Positions 14,488-19,303 of a DNA stretch of 19,350 bases are shown piece after piece. The position numbers and the translations under genes were made by a program. The notes under the pieces were generated by a model, which searched no databases, had not been told where the DNA came from, and worked only from the letters and a program-made list of their open reading frames with translations. How positions within the stretch are numbered: position 1 is the stretch's first letter; each line of letters opens with the position of its first letter. This DNA is from Colimorpha sp045642445 (GTDB taxonomy: Bacteria; Bacteroidota; Bacteroidia; Bacteroidales; P3), in contig JAZUIX010000152.1 in assembly GCA_045642445.1 (NCBI GenBank), positions 1 to 19,350 on the forward strand. The letters are read 5' to 3'.

Positions 14488-14537
14488 AGTCGCACATCAC
14501 TCACAATATAATGTAAATTAAGTAAGGAGCGATTAAA

Positions 14538-14867
14538 ATGACAGTAGGCGAAAACATCAGAGAAATTCGCAAGAAAAAAAGAATGACTCTTGAGCAGGTA
14601 GCAAAGTTAACCGGTATGTCAAGGTCAACCATCAACAAATATGAAACAGGCGCAATCAGCAACATTCCATCAGATAAGATTGAGGCAATATCAAACGCTC
14701 TCAACTGTTCACCTGCAGAGATTATGGGATGGGACAAAAAGCCGTCACAGTCTAAAGAGGAAGAACTAAAGGTTGCCCTGTTCGGTGGCGCAGACGACGT
14801 AACACCCGAAATGTGGGAAGAAGTTAAAAACTTCGCTGATTATGTAAAAAGTAAGTACAGCAAATAA
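14538..14867 (+). CDS. CI-like phage repressor (XRE family)
   Basis: 109 residues. IREIRKKKRMTLEQVAKLTGMSRSTINKYETGAIS is an XRE helix-turn-helix; the C-terminal 35 residues are charged and helical (VTPEMWEEVKNFADYVKSKYS). There is no LexA-type peptidase domain, which agrees with inactivation by the ImmA/IrrE-like protease encoded next. AAGGAG precedes the ATG. It keeps the lysogenic state by binding TTGTGATT-type operators in 14375-14506 and 14123-14148. Confidence 0.9.
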   Translation: MTVGENIREIRKKKRMTLEQVAKLTGMSRSTINKYETGAISNIPSDKIEAISNALNCSPAEIMGWDKKPSQSKEEELKVALFGGADDVTPEMWEEVKNFADYVKSKYSK

Positions 14868-14880
14868 GGAGGGTGTTCTA

Positions 14881-14916
14881 TTGGACACCTTCAATGATAT
14901 TCTTGTTAAGGGGTGA
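14881..14916 (+). CDS. Possible 11-residue coupling peptide
   Basis: TTG start after GGAGGG encodes MDTFNDILVKG and stops inside the ribosome site of the ImmA-like gene. It may couple translation of the repressor and protease genes, or be chance. Low support. Confidence 0.3.
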   Translation: MDTFNDILVKG

Positions 14917-14921
14917 TGATA

Positions 14922-15362
14922 ATGTTCAACAATGAAATCGAAATAATTAAAACTGAATATAACTTAAATGATATCATTGTTATCGAAACACCATTAACTC
15001 TTGATAAGTCTTGCAGCTGCCTAATCGGTGCCAACGGATTCATTGGTATAGACACGGGACGAATCAGTTCTGTTGCAGAACTTCGGTCTCTGTTATTACA
15101 CGAAGCAGGTCACATCAGAGAGTGTGCCTTTTATAACATTGGAGCTTCTGCTTTTGAACGCAAGAAAGCTGAAAGCCTGGCTAACAGGTGGGCAGTTAAA
15201 GCCTGTATACCTTTTGATAAATATATAGAGGCAATTAAGGACGGCGTACACGATGTTTATCAATTAGCAGAATATTTCAACATCACTGTTGACAGTGCAT
15301 CAAAAACAGTAGAATACTATAACAGTAAATTGCTTGAATATTACAGGAGGCAAGCTGTATGA
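14922..15362 (+). CDS. ImmA/IrrE-family metallopeptidase
   Basis: 146 residues from the ATG after AAGGGGTGA; a GTG at 14913 is less likely. The zinc-protease motif is LLLHEAGHIRE (HExxH, about residue 65), followed by ESLANRWAVKACIP with the third ligand region. ImmA-type proteases cleave their partner XRE repressor when the host is stressed, starting excision. It stands between repressor and integrase and overlaps the integrase ATG by 4 nt. Confidence 0.92.
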   Translation: MFNNEIEIIKTEYNLNDIIVIETPLTLDKSCSCLIGANGFIGIDTGRISSVAELRSLLLHEAGHIRECAFYNIGASAFERKKAESLANRWAVKACIPFDKYIEAIKDGVHDVYQLAEYFNITVDSASKTVEYYNSKLLEYYRRQAV

Positions 15363-16396
15363 AAAAACGAAAGGACGGCCGCTATAAGGTTAAAGAAACA
15401 ATAGAAATAAACGGCGTTAAGAAACAGTACGAGTTCTATGGTAAAACTAAAGCGGAAATCAATCAAAAGAGGGCTGAGCTGATTCGCAGCAACGACGCCT
15501 CTACTTTCACCTTTGCCGAGGTGTATGAAAAGTTCAAACAAATTGAAGAGGTTCGTCTTGGTGATGCGGCGTTTAAAACGAAATGTGAACGCATTGAGGC
15601 GTTTGCCTCTATTTTCCCTTGTAAGCTCGTATCCGTGACACCACAGATGGTAGCGCTTGACCTGAATGCCGTAGCCATAAAAAACCCAAGGACAAAGAAA
15701 CCAACCGCAAAACGCACACTAACCCGTTACCTCCATGCCGTGTCCAATGTGTTTGAATTTGCGGAGTCTAATCGTTGGACAACATACAACCCTTGTAAGT
15801 ATGTAAAAGTGCCTACAGATGCCCCACAAACTCAACGTGAGGCCCTTACGCCTGCGCAGTATAACCTTATCCTTGGTTCGTCTGATAAGGCTTTTTTACC
15901 CGCTAAAATGATGATTTTGTTAGGATTGCGCAGGGGTGAACTTACGGCACTGACTTTCGGGGATATTGATTTTGTCAAGCGACAAGTTACCGTTGATAAA
16001 TCTTGGAACTACAAAGAAAACAAATTGAAGGACCCAAAAAGCAAGGCGGGTTTCCGTACCATTCCCCTGCCCGGTATTCTTGTTCAGCCATTAGCCGAGG
16101 CAAAGTTCGGCAAGAAGGACTCGGATCTGGTTATCTCAAATGCAGGGAAAAGGTACACCGAGTATGATTGGCAACTTGCACAGGGGTACATCACGGAGCA
16201 TTCGGGTGTGGAGTTCGGCTGGCACCAGCTAAGACACACCTACGCCACCATTTTGTACGACTCGGGCACTGGCGTGGTCGAGGCTCAACGGTTTCTCGGT
16301 CACTCCGACCCAAAGGTTACCATTGGCATTTACACCCATCTCTCCGAAAAAACAAAGAACGCAGCTGTTTCCAAAATCGACGCATTCTTGGCATAA
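15359..16396 (+). CDS. int: Tyrosine recombinase integrase
   Basis: 345 residues. The short N-terminal part (KGKTKAEINQKR-like arm-binding region, beginning with KRKDGRYKVKETI) is followed by a core-binding domain and the catalytic domain: LLGLRRGELTALTFGDID (first Arg), KDPKSKAGFRTIPLP (Lys region), HQLRHTYATILY (H-x-x-R), FLGHSDPKVTIGIYTH (His and the nucleophile Tyr). AGGAGG precedes the ATG. It is co-transcribed with repressor and protease, so the lysogen keeps making integrase. The probable target is the tRNA-Trp gene whose 3' part lies at 19304-19348, nearly 3 kb away beyond the cargo cassettes. Confidence 0.95.
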   Translation: MKKRKDGRYKVKETIEINGVKKQYEFYGKTKAEINQKRAELIRSNDASTFTFAEVYEKFKQIEEVRLGDAAFKTKCERIEAFASIFPCKLVSVTPQMVALDLNAVAIKNPRTKKPTAKRTLTRYLHAVSNVFEFAESNRWTTYNPCKYVKVPTDAPQTQREALTPAQYNLILGSSDKAFLPAKMMILLGLRRGELTALTFGDIDFVKRQVTVDKSWNYKENKLKDPKSKAGFRTIPLPGILVQPLAEAKFGKKDSDLVISNAGKRYTEYDWQLAQGYITEHSGVEFGWHQLRHTYATILYDSGTGVVEAQRFLGHSDPKVTIGIYTHLSEKTKNAAVSKIDAFLA

Positions 16397-16404
16397 ATAA
16401 AAAG

Positions 16405-16433
16405 ACCTCGGGTACCATTTCGGTATCCGAGGT
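16405..16433. terminator. Shared terminator between integrase and ToxN-like gene
   Basis: CCTCGGGTACC (16406-16416) pairs with GGTATCCGAGG (16422-16432), 11 bp with one G-T. The minus strand then runs into CTTTTT, so it ends the ToxN-like gene efficiently; on the plus strand the T-run is poor. Confidence 0.75.
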
Positions 16434-16440
16434 TAGTTGC

Positions 16441-16911
16441 TTATAAAATGTCAGTGTAGTTGAGTAGAGAAGAAGCCCTGAATAAAGGTTCCTTATCAAG
16501 TCTGTTTTTTGTGTTTACCCTCTTAAACTTTCGGATATAAACCTTAAATTCATTTAAGATTTCAGTATACTCCCTTTCTATGATTTTCTGTTGTGATTTA
16601 GGGATTTTGGGTAGCTCCACGAAATCTATAAAATTGGGGTCATTGACAATCAAAGTATGTCTAAAATCAAGACCCGCCTTGGGTCGTTTTTCAGAGGGAA
16701 CCAAATGCCCTATACGCCCGAATTTTCGCTCTGCTGCACCGAGATTGTTGCGTAAAGGCACATAGTATTTGTTGCCGTCAAATTGTATCTCAAGGCTTAA
16801 ATGTAATCTTCGCCCTTGTTTGTCGTTGTCGTTCTCATCGAGTAAATTTATGTAATCCGGGTGTGCTAAAAAATATTCTTTATGAATATAGCAATATGAA
16901 ATGGTATTCAT
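16441..16911 (-). CDS. Type III toxin, ToxN/TenpN-like endoribonuclease
   Basis: 156 residues. The first strands (ISYCYIHKEYFLAHPDYINLLDE), the QFDGNKYYVPLRNNLGAAE segment (about 43-61), GLDFRHTLIVND (about 80-91) and the C-terminal helix QQKIIEREYTEILNEFKVYIRKFK follow the plan of TenpN/ToxN/AbiQ toxins, which cut RNA and are held inactive by repeat RNA pseudoknots. Where ToxN has PLTS and TenpN-type proteins PLRS, this has PLRN, so the active-site serine may be changed. GGAG is 6 nt before the ATG. Directly upstream are a terminator, two RNA repeats and a promoter, the exact type III layout. Context makes the call much stronger than sequence alone. Confidence 0.78.
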   Translation of the reverse strand: MNTISYCYIHKEYFLAHPDYINLLDENDNDKQGRRLHLSLEIQFDGNKYYVPLRNNLGAAERKFGRIGHLVPSEKRPKAGLDFRHTLIVNDPNFIDFVELPKIPKSQQKIIEREYTEILNEFKVYIRKFKRVNTKNRLDKEPLFRASSLLNYTDIL

Positions 16912-16922
16912 TTATAACTCCA

Positions 16923-16949
16923 AATAAAAAAGCCGAGAACACCTCGGCA
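16923..16949 (-). terminator. Terminator between RNA antitoxin and ToxN-like gene
   Basis: GCCGAG/CTCGGC stem (16932-16948, 5-nt loop) followed on the minus strand by TTTTTTATTT. Type III loci use such a leaky terminator so that far more antitoxin RNA than toxin mRNA is made. Confidence 0.8.
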
Positions 16950-17058
16950 AAATTCTTCGGTTTTTTTTAGACGGGTACATCCGACAAACCCCCACACAAT
17001 TTATTCAGTTTTTTTTTGACGGGTATTCTGATAAAACCCCTTAAGCAAGTTATCTTGC
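16949..17058 (-). ncRNA. Type III antitoxin RNA with two pseudoknot repeats (ToxI-like)
   Basis: The transcript should begin near 17058 with hairpin GCAAG-ATAA-CTTGC (17058-17045). Two repeats of 47-48 nt follow. Unit 1 (17040-16994): GGGG, TTTTA, TCAG, AAT, ACCC, GTC, nine A, CTGA. Unit 2 (16993-16949): GGGGG, TTTG, TCGG, ATGT, ACCC, GTCT, eight A, CCGA. GGGT can pair with ACCC, and the second stem changes together, TCAG/CTGA in unit 1 and TCGG/CCGA in unit 2. Stem 1 and stem 2 interleave as in an H-type pseudoknot with an A-rich loop, the known fold of ToxI RNAs. The compensatory change is direct evidence for the pairing. Confidence 0.82.
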
Positions 17059-17064
17059 ATCTAT

Positions 17065-17093
17065 AGGATAGCACCGATATCACGAAAATTCAA
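17065..17093 (-). promoter_or_regulatory. Promoter of the type III RNA/toxin
   Basis: TTGAAT (17093-17088), 17 bp, TATCCT (17070-17065). The A/T tract just upstream (17091-17111) is shared with the hicA and PBECR4 promoters. Confidence 0.75.
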
Positions 17094-17131
17094 TATTTTT
17101 TTAAAAAAATTCAAAATTTTTTAAAAAAGAG

Positions 17132-17160
17132 TTGACAAATACACCCAATGGGTGTATAAT
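17132..17160 (+). promoter_or_regulatory. Cassette 2 rightward promoter with perfect operator
   Basis: TTGACA (17132-17137), 17 bp, TATAAT (17155-17160), full consensus. ATACACCCAATGGGTGTAT (17139-17157) is a perfect 9+1+9 palindrome lying between and into the boxes. Its half-site resembles that of cassette 1 (TACAC, G or C, CA). Confidence 0.88.
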
Positions 17161-17184
17161 AATGCATGTAAGGAGGTGAGAGAT

Positions 17185-17313
17185 ACGGATGAGGAAAAAA
17201 TAAAAATTCTCCTTGAAGTATGGTCTAACTTAGTAGCGACAATAAGTTTAATCATATTAATCAAGGAGAAGAAAACCTCAAAGCGTAAGTCTACCAAAAA
17301 ACGCAAGAGGTAA
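17185..17313 (+). CDS. Cassette 2 peptide A: one-helix membrane peptide with basic tail
   Basis: A 42-residue frame reading DEEKIKILLEVWSNLVATIS, then a hydrophobic helix (about 8-26) and a Lys/Arg tail (KRKSTKKRKR). There is no ATG in frame. An ACG stands 8 nt after AAGGAGG, the same place as the GTG of cassette 3 peptide A after the same AAGGAGG site, so ACG initiation is proposed. The alternative GTG at 17176 overlaps the ribosome site. An ATG at 17190 in another frame gives only a four-residue peptide. The shared plan with cassettes 1 and 3 supports translation. Function unknown. Confidence 0.5.
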   Translation, partial: TDEEKIKILLEVWSNLVATISLIILIKEKKTSKRKSTKKRKR

Positions 17314-17325
17314 AGTAAAGGGAAA

Positions 17326-17341
17326 GGGAGCGAAAGCTCCC
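17326..17341 (+). other. GNRA-loop hairpin between peptide A and peptide B
   Basis: GGGAGC-GAAA-GCTCCC, extended by an outer GGAAA/TTTCC pairing (17321-17325 with 17349-17353). Counterpart of 1525-1540 and 18725-18742. Confidence 0.6.
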
Positions 17342-17374
17342 GAGTACCTTTCCTCTAAATAGTATCAAAAAAAT

Positions 17375-17551
17375 ATGAAAAAGTCAATGGCGTTATTACT
17401 AATCATACTAACAAGTGTATTAACTTGCATGGGCGTACTACTTGACCAAAGAAACGCAACAGCGGGTCTTGCTTATCACATTGCAGCTGCGGTAAGCTCA
17501 ACCGCTGCGTTGATTATGCTGCTTATCGGGAGGAATAAAAATGGCAAGTAA
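17375..17551 (+). CDS. Cassette 2 peptide B: two-helix membrane peptide
   Basis: A 58-residue ORF, MKKSMALLLIILTSVLTCMG then a short polar turn (DQRNATAG) and a second helix (about 33-52), ending RNKNGK. It overlaps the regulator gene by 11 nt. No Shine-Dalgarno sequence precedes its ATG, only A-rich sequence, as in cassette 1. Both start MKKS. A membrane hairpin protein of unknown role. Confidence 0.6.
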   Translation: MKKSMALLLIILTSVLTCMGVLLDQRNATAGLAYHIAAAVSSTAALIMLLIGRNKNGK

Positions 17552-17747
17552 AATAGCATGGGCAGAAGAAGTCCAAGAACTGATTAAGGAATCAGGGCTA
17601 ACGATGACAGAAGTGGCGTCTGAACTTGAAATCCCCTACAGAACACTGCAAAATTGGAAAAACGGACAGAGGGAACCTGACGCCTTCACTAAGAAGGCAT
17701 TTAGACACTTTGTTAAACAATTAAGCAAATCTGATAGACAAAAATAA
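17541..17747 (+). CDS. HTH regulator of cassette 2
   Basis: 68 residues: WAEEVQELIKESGLTMTEVA, LEIPYRTLQNWKNGQREP, DAFTKKAFRHFVKQL. It is a short form of the cassette 1 regulator with the same turn and recognition helix (IPYRT-x-Q-x-W). GGGAGG is 7 nt before the ATG. It very probably binds the 17139-17157 palindrome and represses its own operon. Confidence 0.8.
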   Translation: MASKIAWAEEVQELIKESGLTMTEVASELEIPYRTLQNWKNGQREPDAFTKKAFRHFVKQLSKSDRQK

Positions 17748-17750
17748 AAT

Positions 17751-17781
17751 AACCCCAGGTACCGTTTGGGTATTTGGGGTT
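17751..17781. terminator. Bidirectional terminator between HTH and PBECR4 genes
   Basis: AACCCCAGGTACC (17751-17763) pairs with GGTATTTGGGGTT (17769-17781) through 13 bp including G-T pairs. T-rich sequence follows on the minus strand (TTATTTTATTTTT). It overlaps the PBECR4 stop codon. Confidence 0.75.
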
Positions 17782-18319
17782 ATTTGTGCTTTATCGTTCT
17801 TTCGGTTATTCTCTTGTATTCCTGTCCAGCTATGAACTGCTCTGGGTGGTCATCTTTGGTGGTTTTACAAACAAACGAAACAGGCGCGTAATCTGTGCCT
17901 TTTTCTGAACGAAGAAACAAATGCAAGTATAAACCGCTGTTTCTATCGTACATCAAATAATCGGCGTCTAACTTTGTTTTTGGTTTCGTTCTGTCTGGGT
18001 AGAATTTTATAAGCTCACCTTGTGTGAGAATGTCGTATATATGCTCGAAGTTATCCAGACGGCTCTCTATGCTTTTGTATCCTTTTTTGTTGTGTTTTAT
18101 GAGAGAGGCCAATGTAACCTTTCCGTTTTTTACTTTATTATAACCTTTTTCACCTAAGTATCGCCTGTCTGAATATACGTGTTGTAAACCTATCAGGTGG
18201 CAGAACTGCTCCCGGTAAAAGGTGATATTAAGCTGAACGCCTTTGTCCGTTTTTATTTCAAAAACTCGGTCACAAAGGTTGCTATCATAAAAATCCATCA
18301 AATCTATTAAGGACTTCAA
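17780..18319 (-). CDS. PBECR4-family RNase (BECR fold), candidate RNA-controlled toxin
   Basis: 179 residues. FYREQFCHLIGLQHVY (about 34-49), the charged linker with KVTLASLIKHNKKGYKSIE, SRLDNFEHIYDIL (about 86-98), LDADYLMYDRNSGLYLHLFL (about 117-136) and DYAPVSFVCKTTKDDHPEQFI match the phage Barnase-EndoU-ColicinE5/D-RelE-like nuclease 4 domain. The His, Arg/Lys and Tyr residues in these blocks are candidates for the RNase site. The start is TTG, 8 nt after AGGAGAG. Upstream, on the same strand, are a structured RNA of about 110-135 nt and an intrinsic terminator, the same arrangement as the type III toxin 1.4 kb away. It is a toxin or abortive-infection effector by inference. Confidence 0.8.
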   Translation of the reverse strand: MKSLIDLMDFYDSNLCDRVFEIKTDKGVQLNITFYREQFCHLIGLQHVYSDRRYLGEKGYNKVKNGKVTLASLIKHNKKGYKSIESRLDNFEHIYDILTQGELIKFYPDRTKPKTKLDADYLMYDRNSGLYLHLFLRSEKGTDYAPVSFVCKTTKDDHPEQFIAGQEYKRITERTIKHK

Positions 18320-18340
18320 AATTTATTCTCTCCTACATTA

Positions 18341-18367
18341 GAAAAGGGCTGCGAGTAATCACAGCCC
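18341..18367 (-). terminator. Terminator between leader RNA and PBECR4 gene
   Basis: GGGCTGTGA (18367-18359) pairs with TCGCAGCCC (18354-18346), 9 bp with a TTAC loop, then TTTTC. It ends 22 nt before the TTG start of the PBECR4 gene, so toxin mRNA would need read-through. Confidence 0.82.
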
Positions 18368-18477
18368 ATCTGAATAGCAGGTTGGTATCCCTACCCCAAC
18401 CGGGTCAACTTCGCTTAATTATCGCCCCAAACGAAAGGGAAGCACGGCTATTCTTACGCACTTGCAGGTTCCCTGCA
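18346..18477 (-). ncRNA. Structured leader RNA of the PBECR4 gene, candidate antitoxin RNA
   Basis: The predicted start near 18476 falls on hairpin TGCAGG-GAA-CCTGCA (18477-18463). GAATAGC (18453-18447) then pairs with GCTATTC (18378-18372), closing a three-way junction that holds a 7-bp stem TTCGTTT/AAGCGAA (18435-18429 with 18416-18410) and a stem GGTTGG/CCAACC, read on the plus strand as 18380-18385 and 18396-18401. The terminator hairpin follows. G-rich loops facing CCC runs allow pseudoknots. Unlike ToxI RNAs I see no tandem repeat. Function inferred from layout. Confidence 0.6.
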
Positions 18478-18482
18478 CCTAT

Positions 18483-18511
18483 ATAGTAGCATCGAGCCCG
18501 GAAAATTTCAA
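18483..18511 (-). promoter_or_regulatory. Promoter of PBECR4 leader RNA
   Basis: TTGAAA (18511-18506), 17 bp, TACTAT (18488-18483). The adjoining sequence 18509-18529 is identical to 2938-2958 at the hicA promoter. Confidence 0.78.
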
Positions 18512-18550
18512 TATTTTTTTGAAAAAATTAAAAAAATCTTAAAAAAAGTG

Positions 18551-18579
18551 TTGACATACTGCTTGCAGTATGGTAATAT
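18551..18579 (+). promoter_or_regulatory. Cassette 3 rightward promoter with perfect operator
   Basis: TTGACA (18551-18556), 17 bp, TAATAT (18574-18579). CATACTGCTTGCAGTATG (18555-18572) is a perfect 8+2+8 palindrome in the spacer. It is unlike the operators of cassettes 1 and 2, matching the different, ribbon-helix-helix regulator here. Confidence 0.87.
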
Positions 18580-18602
18580 ATGTATGTAAGGAGGTGATGA
18601 AC

Positions 18603-18716
18603 GTGAGTAAAGGAAAACCGAAAAATAAAAAACTTACCACCTATGAGAAGGCAAGTTTAATAATCGAAGCCGTAATTGGAATCTCTGCTTTGATTGAAGC
18701 CATCAAATGGTGGTAA
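18603..18716 (+). CDS. Cassette 3 peptide A: small one-helix membrane peptide
   Basis: A 37-residue ORF from GTG, 8 nt after AAGGAGG. The basic end is at the N-terminus (MSKGKPKNKK), followed by LTTYEKASLIIEAVIGISALIEAIKWW. TTYE followed by a helix recalls the TxpA/holin-like small toxin pattern. An ATG 6 nt upstream in frame is too close to the ribosome site. Function unknown; its basic part is N-terminal, not C-terminal as in cassettes 1 and 2. Confidence 0.6.
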   Translation: MSKGKPKNKKLTTYEKASLIIEAVIGISALIEAIKWW

Positions 18717-18724
18717 GCACAACC

Positions 18725-18742
18725 GAGGGGCGCAAGCCCCTC
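18725..18742 (+). other. GNRA-loop hairpin between peptide A and peptide B
   Basis: GAGGGGC-GCAA-GCCCCTC, a 7-bp stem with a GCAA tetraloop. Downstream, ATAGTATCA (18771-18779 region) is also found before peptide B of cassette 2. Confidence 0.6.
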
Positions 18743-18789
18743 CCCTATGTGGGTGTACCTATAGTATCATTTTTTAGGAGGAATTTCAA

Positions 18790-18951
18790 GTGAAAAATAA
18801 ACATTATTTGTATATTCTTTTTTGTGCAGTTTCAGTAATTGCAAACGCCAACAATTTTGACCTTATCAGCAGAATTGCTCTCGGTATGACAGGCATCACC
18901 CTTCTTATCGATGTTATATCACAGCTAAGGAGGATTAACCATGCCAAATGA
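18790..18951 (+). CDS. Cassette 3 peptide B: two-helix membrane peptide
   Basis: A 53-residue ORF from GTG, 8 nt after AGGAGG. MKNKHYLYILFCAVSVIANA is helix 1, NNFDLISRIALG the turn, MTGITLLIDVIS helix 2, and it ends basic (QLRRINHAK). It overlaps the regulator start by 11 nt, exactly as in cassette 2. The Ala-x-Asn-Asn turn resembles peptide B of cassette 1. Function unknown. Confidence 0.6.
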   Translation: MKNKHYLYILFCAVSVIANANNFDLISRIALGMTGITLLIDVISQLRRINHAK

Positions 18952-19132
18952 AAAAAGAAAAACGTACACATCCACCGCAGTAAAAACGAAGTACAATAAC
19001 AAGGTATATGATACAATTTCCTTCAGAGCACCCAAGGATTTAGTAGCCCAATTTAAGGAAAAATGTGTTGCAGAAGGTCAGTCACAGGCACAAATTTTCA
19101 AAGATGCCATGAAGGCTTATATCGAGTCATAA
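18941..19132 (+). CDS. Ribbon-helix-helix regulator of cassette 3
   Basis: 63 residues. A basic, Thr-rich N-terminus (KRKTYTSTAVKTKYNNK) precedes YDTISFRAPKDLVAQFKEKCVAEGQSQAQIFKDAMKAYI, an Arc/CopG-type ribbon-helix-helix with the ISFR beta strand as DNA-contact element. AAGGAGG precedes the ATG. It occupies the regulator slot held by HTH proteins in cassettes 1 and 2 and probably binds the 18555-18572 palindrome. Confidence 0.82.
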   Translation: MPNEKRKTYTSTAVKTKYNNKVYDTISFRAPKDLVAQFKEKCVAEGQSQAQIFKDAMKAYIES

Positions 19133-19149
19133 GTTCCTTAAAAGTTCAG

Positions 19150-19190
19150 TTGTGAACAAATTGTAACGTTTGTGAACAAATTGTTAACAA
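19150..19190. repeat. Direct repeats TTGTGAACAAATTGT near the attachment site
   Basis: Two identical 15-bp copies at 19150-19164 and 19170-19184, 20 bp apart (two helical turns), followed by the palindrome TTGTTAACAA (19181-19190). Candidate integrase arm-type or accessory-factor sites. Confidence 0.6.
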
Positions 19191-19192
19191 CT

Positions 19193-19262
19193 CGGGGTGC
19201 AAAAAGTGCCACGGGGTGCAGAATTTTGCATTTTTGAAAGGTAGGGGGTCAGACGGGGTGCA
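19193..19262. repeat. Triple CGGGGTGCA repeat near the attachment site
   Basis: Copies at 19193-19201, 19212-19220 and 19254-19262, spaced 19 and 42 bp. Their place just inside the tRNA attachment remnant suggests recombinase or excisionase binding. The first 30 bases of the window hold a looser AGGGGGTGCC. Confidence 0.55.
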
Positions 19263-19303
19263 GACACCCACTCAGCCCTTGATACGCCTGCATCACGTCA
19301 GTG

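Noticed and set aside
16949..17040. CRISPR array, because of two similar ~47-nt units
   Set aside because: There are only two units, they are not separated by spacers, and their differences are paired changes in a stem. Promoter, terminator and toxin fit a type III antitoxin RNA. No cas gene is present; DUF2800 is only Cas4-like in fold.
18341..18477. Riboswitch upstream of the PBECR4 gene
   Set aside because: The fold matches no riboswitch class I recognise, and the gene is a nuclease rather than a metabolic or transport gene. Not excluded experimentally.
18804..19016. A minus-strand frame opposite cassette 3 peptide B and regulator
   Set aside because: Antisense to two overlapping genes with good ribosome sites and a clear ribbon-helix-helix product.
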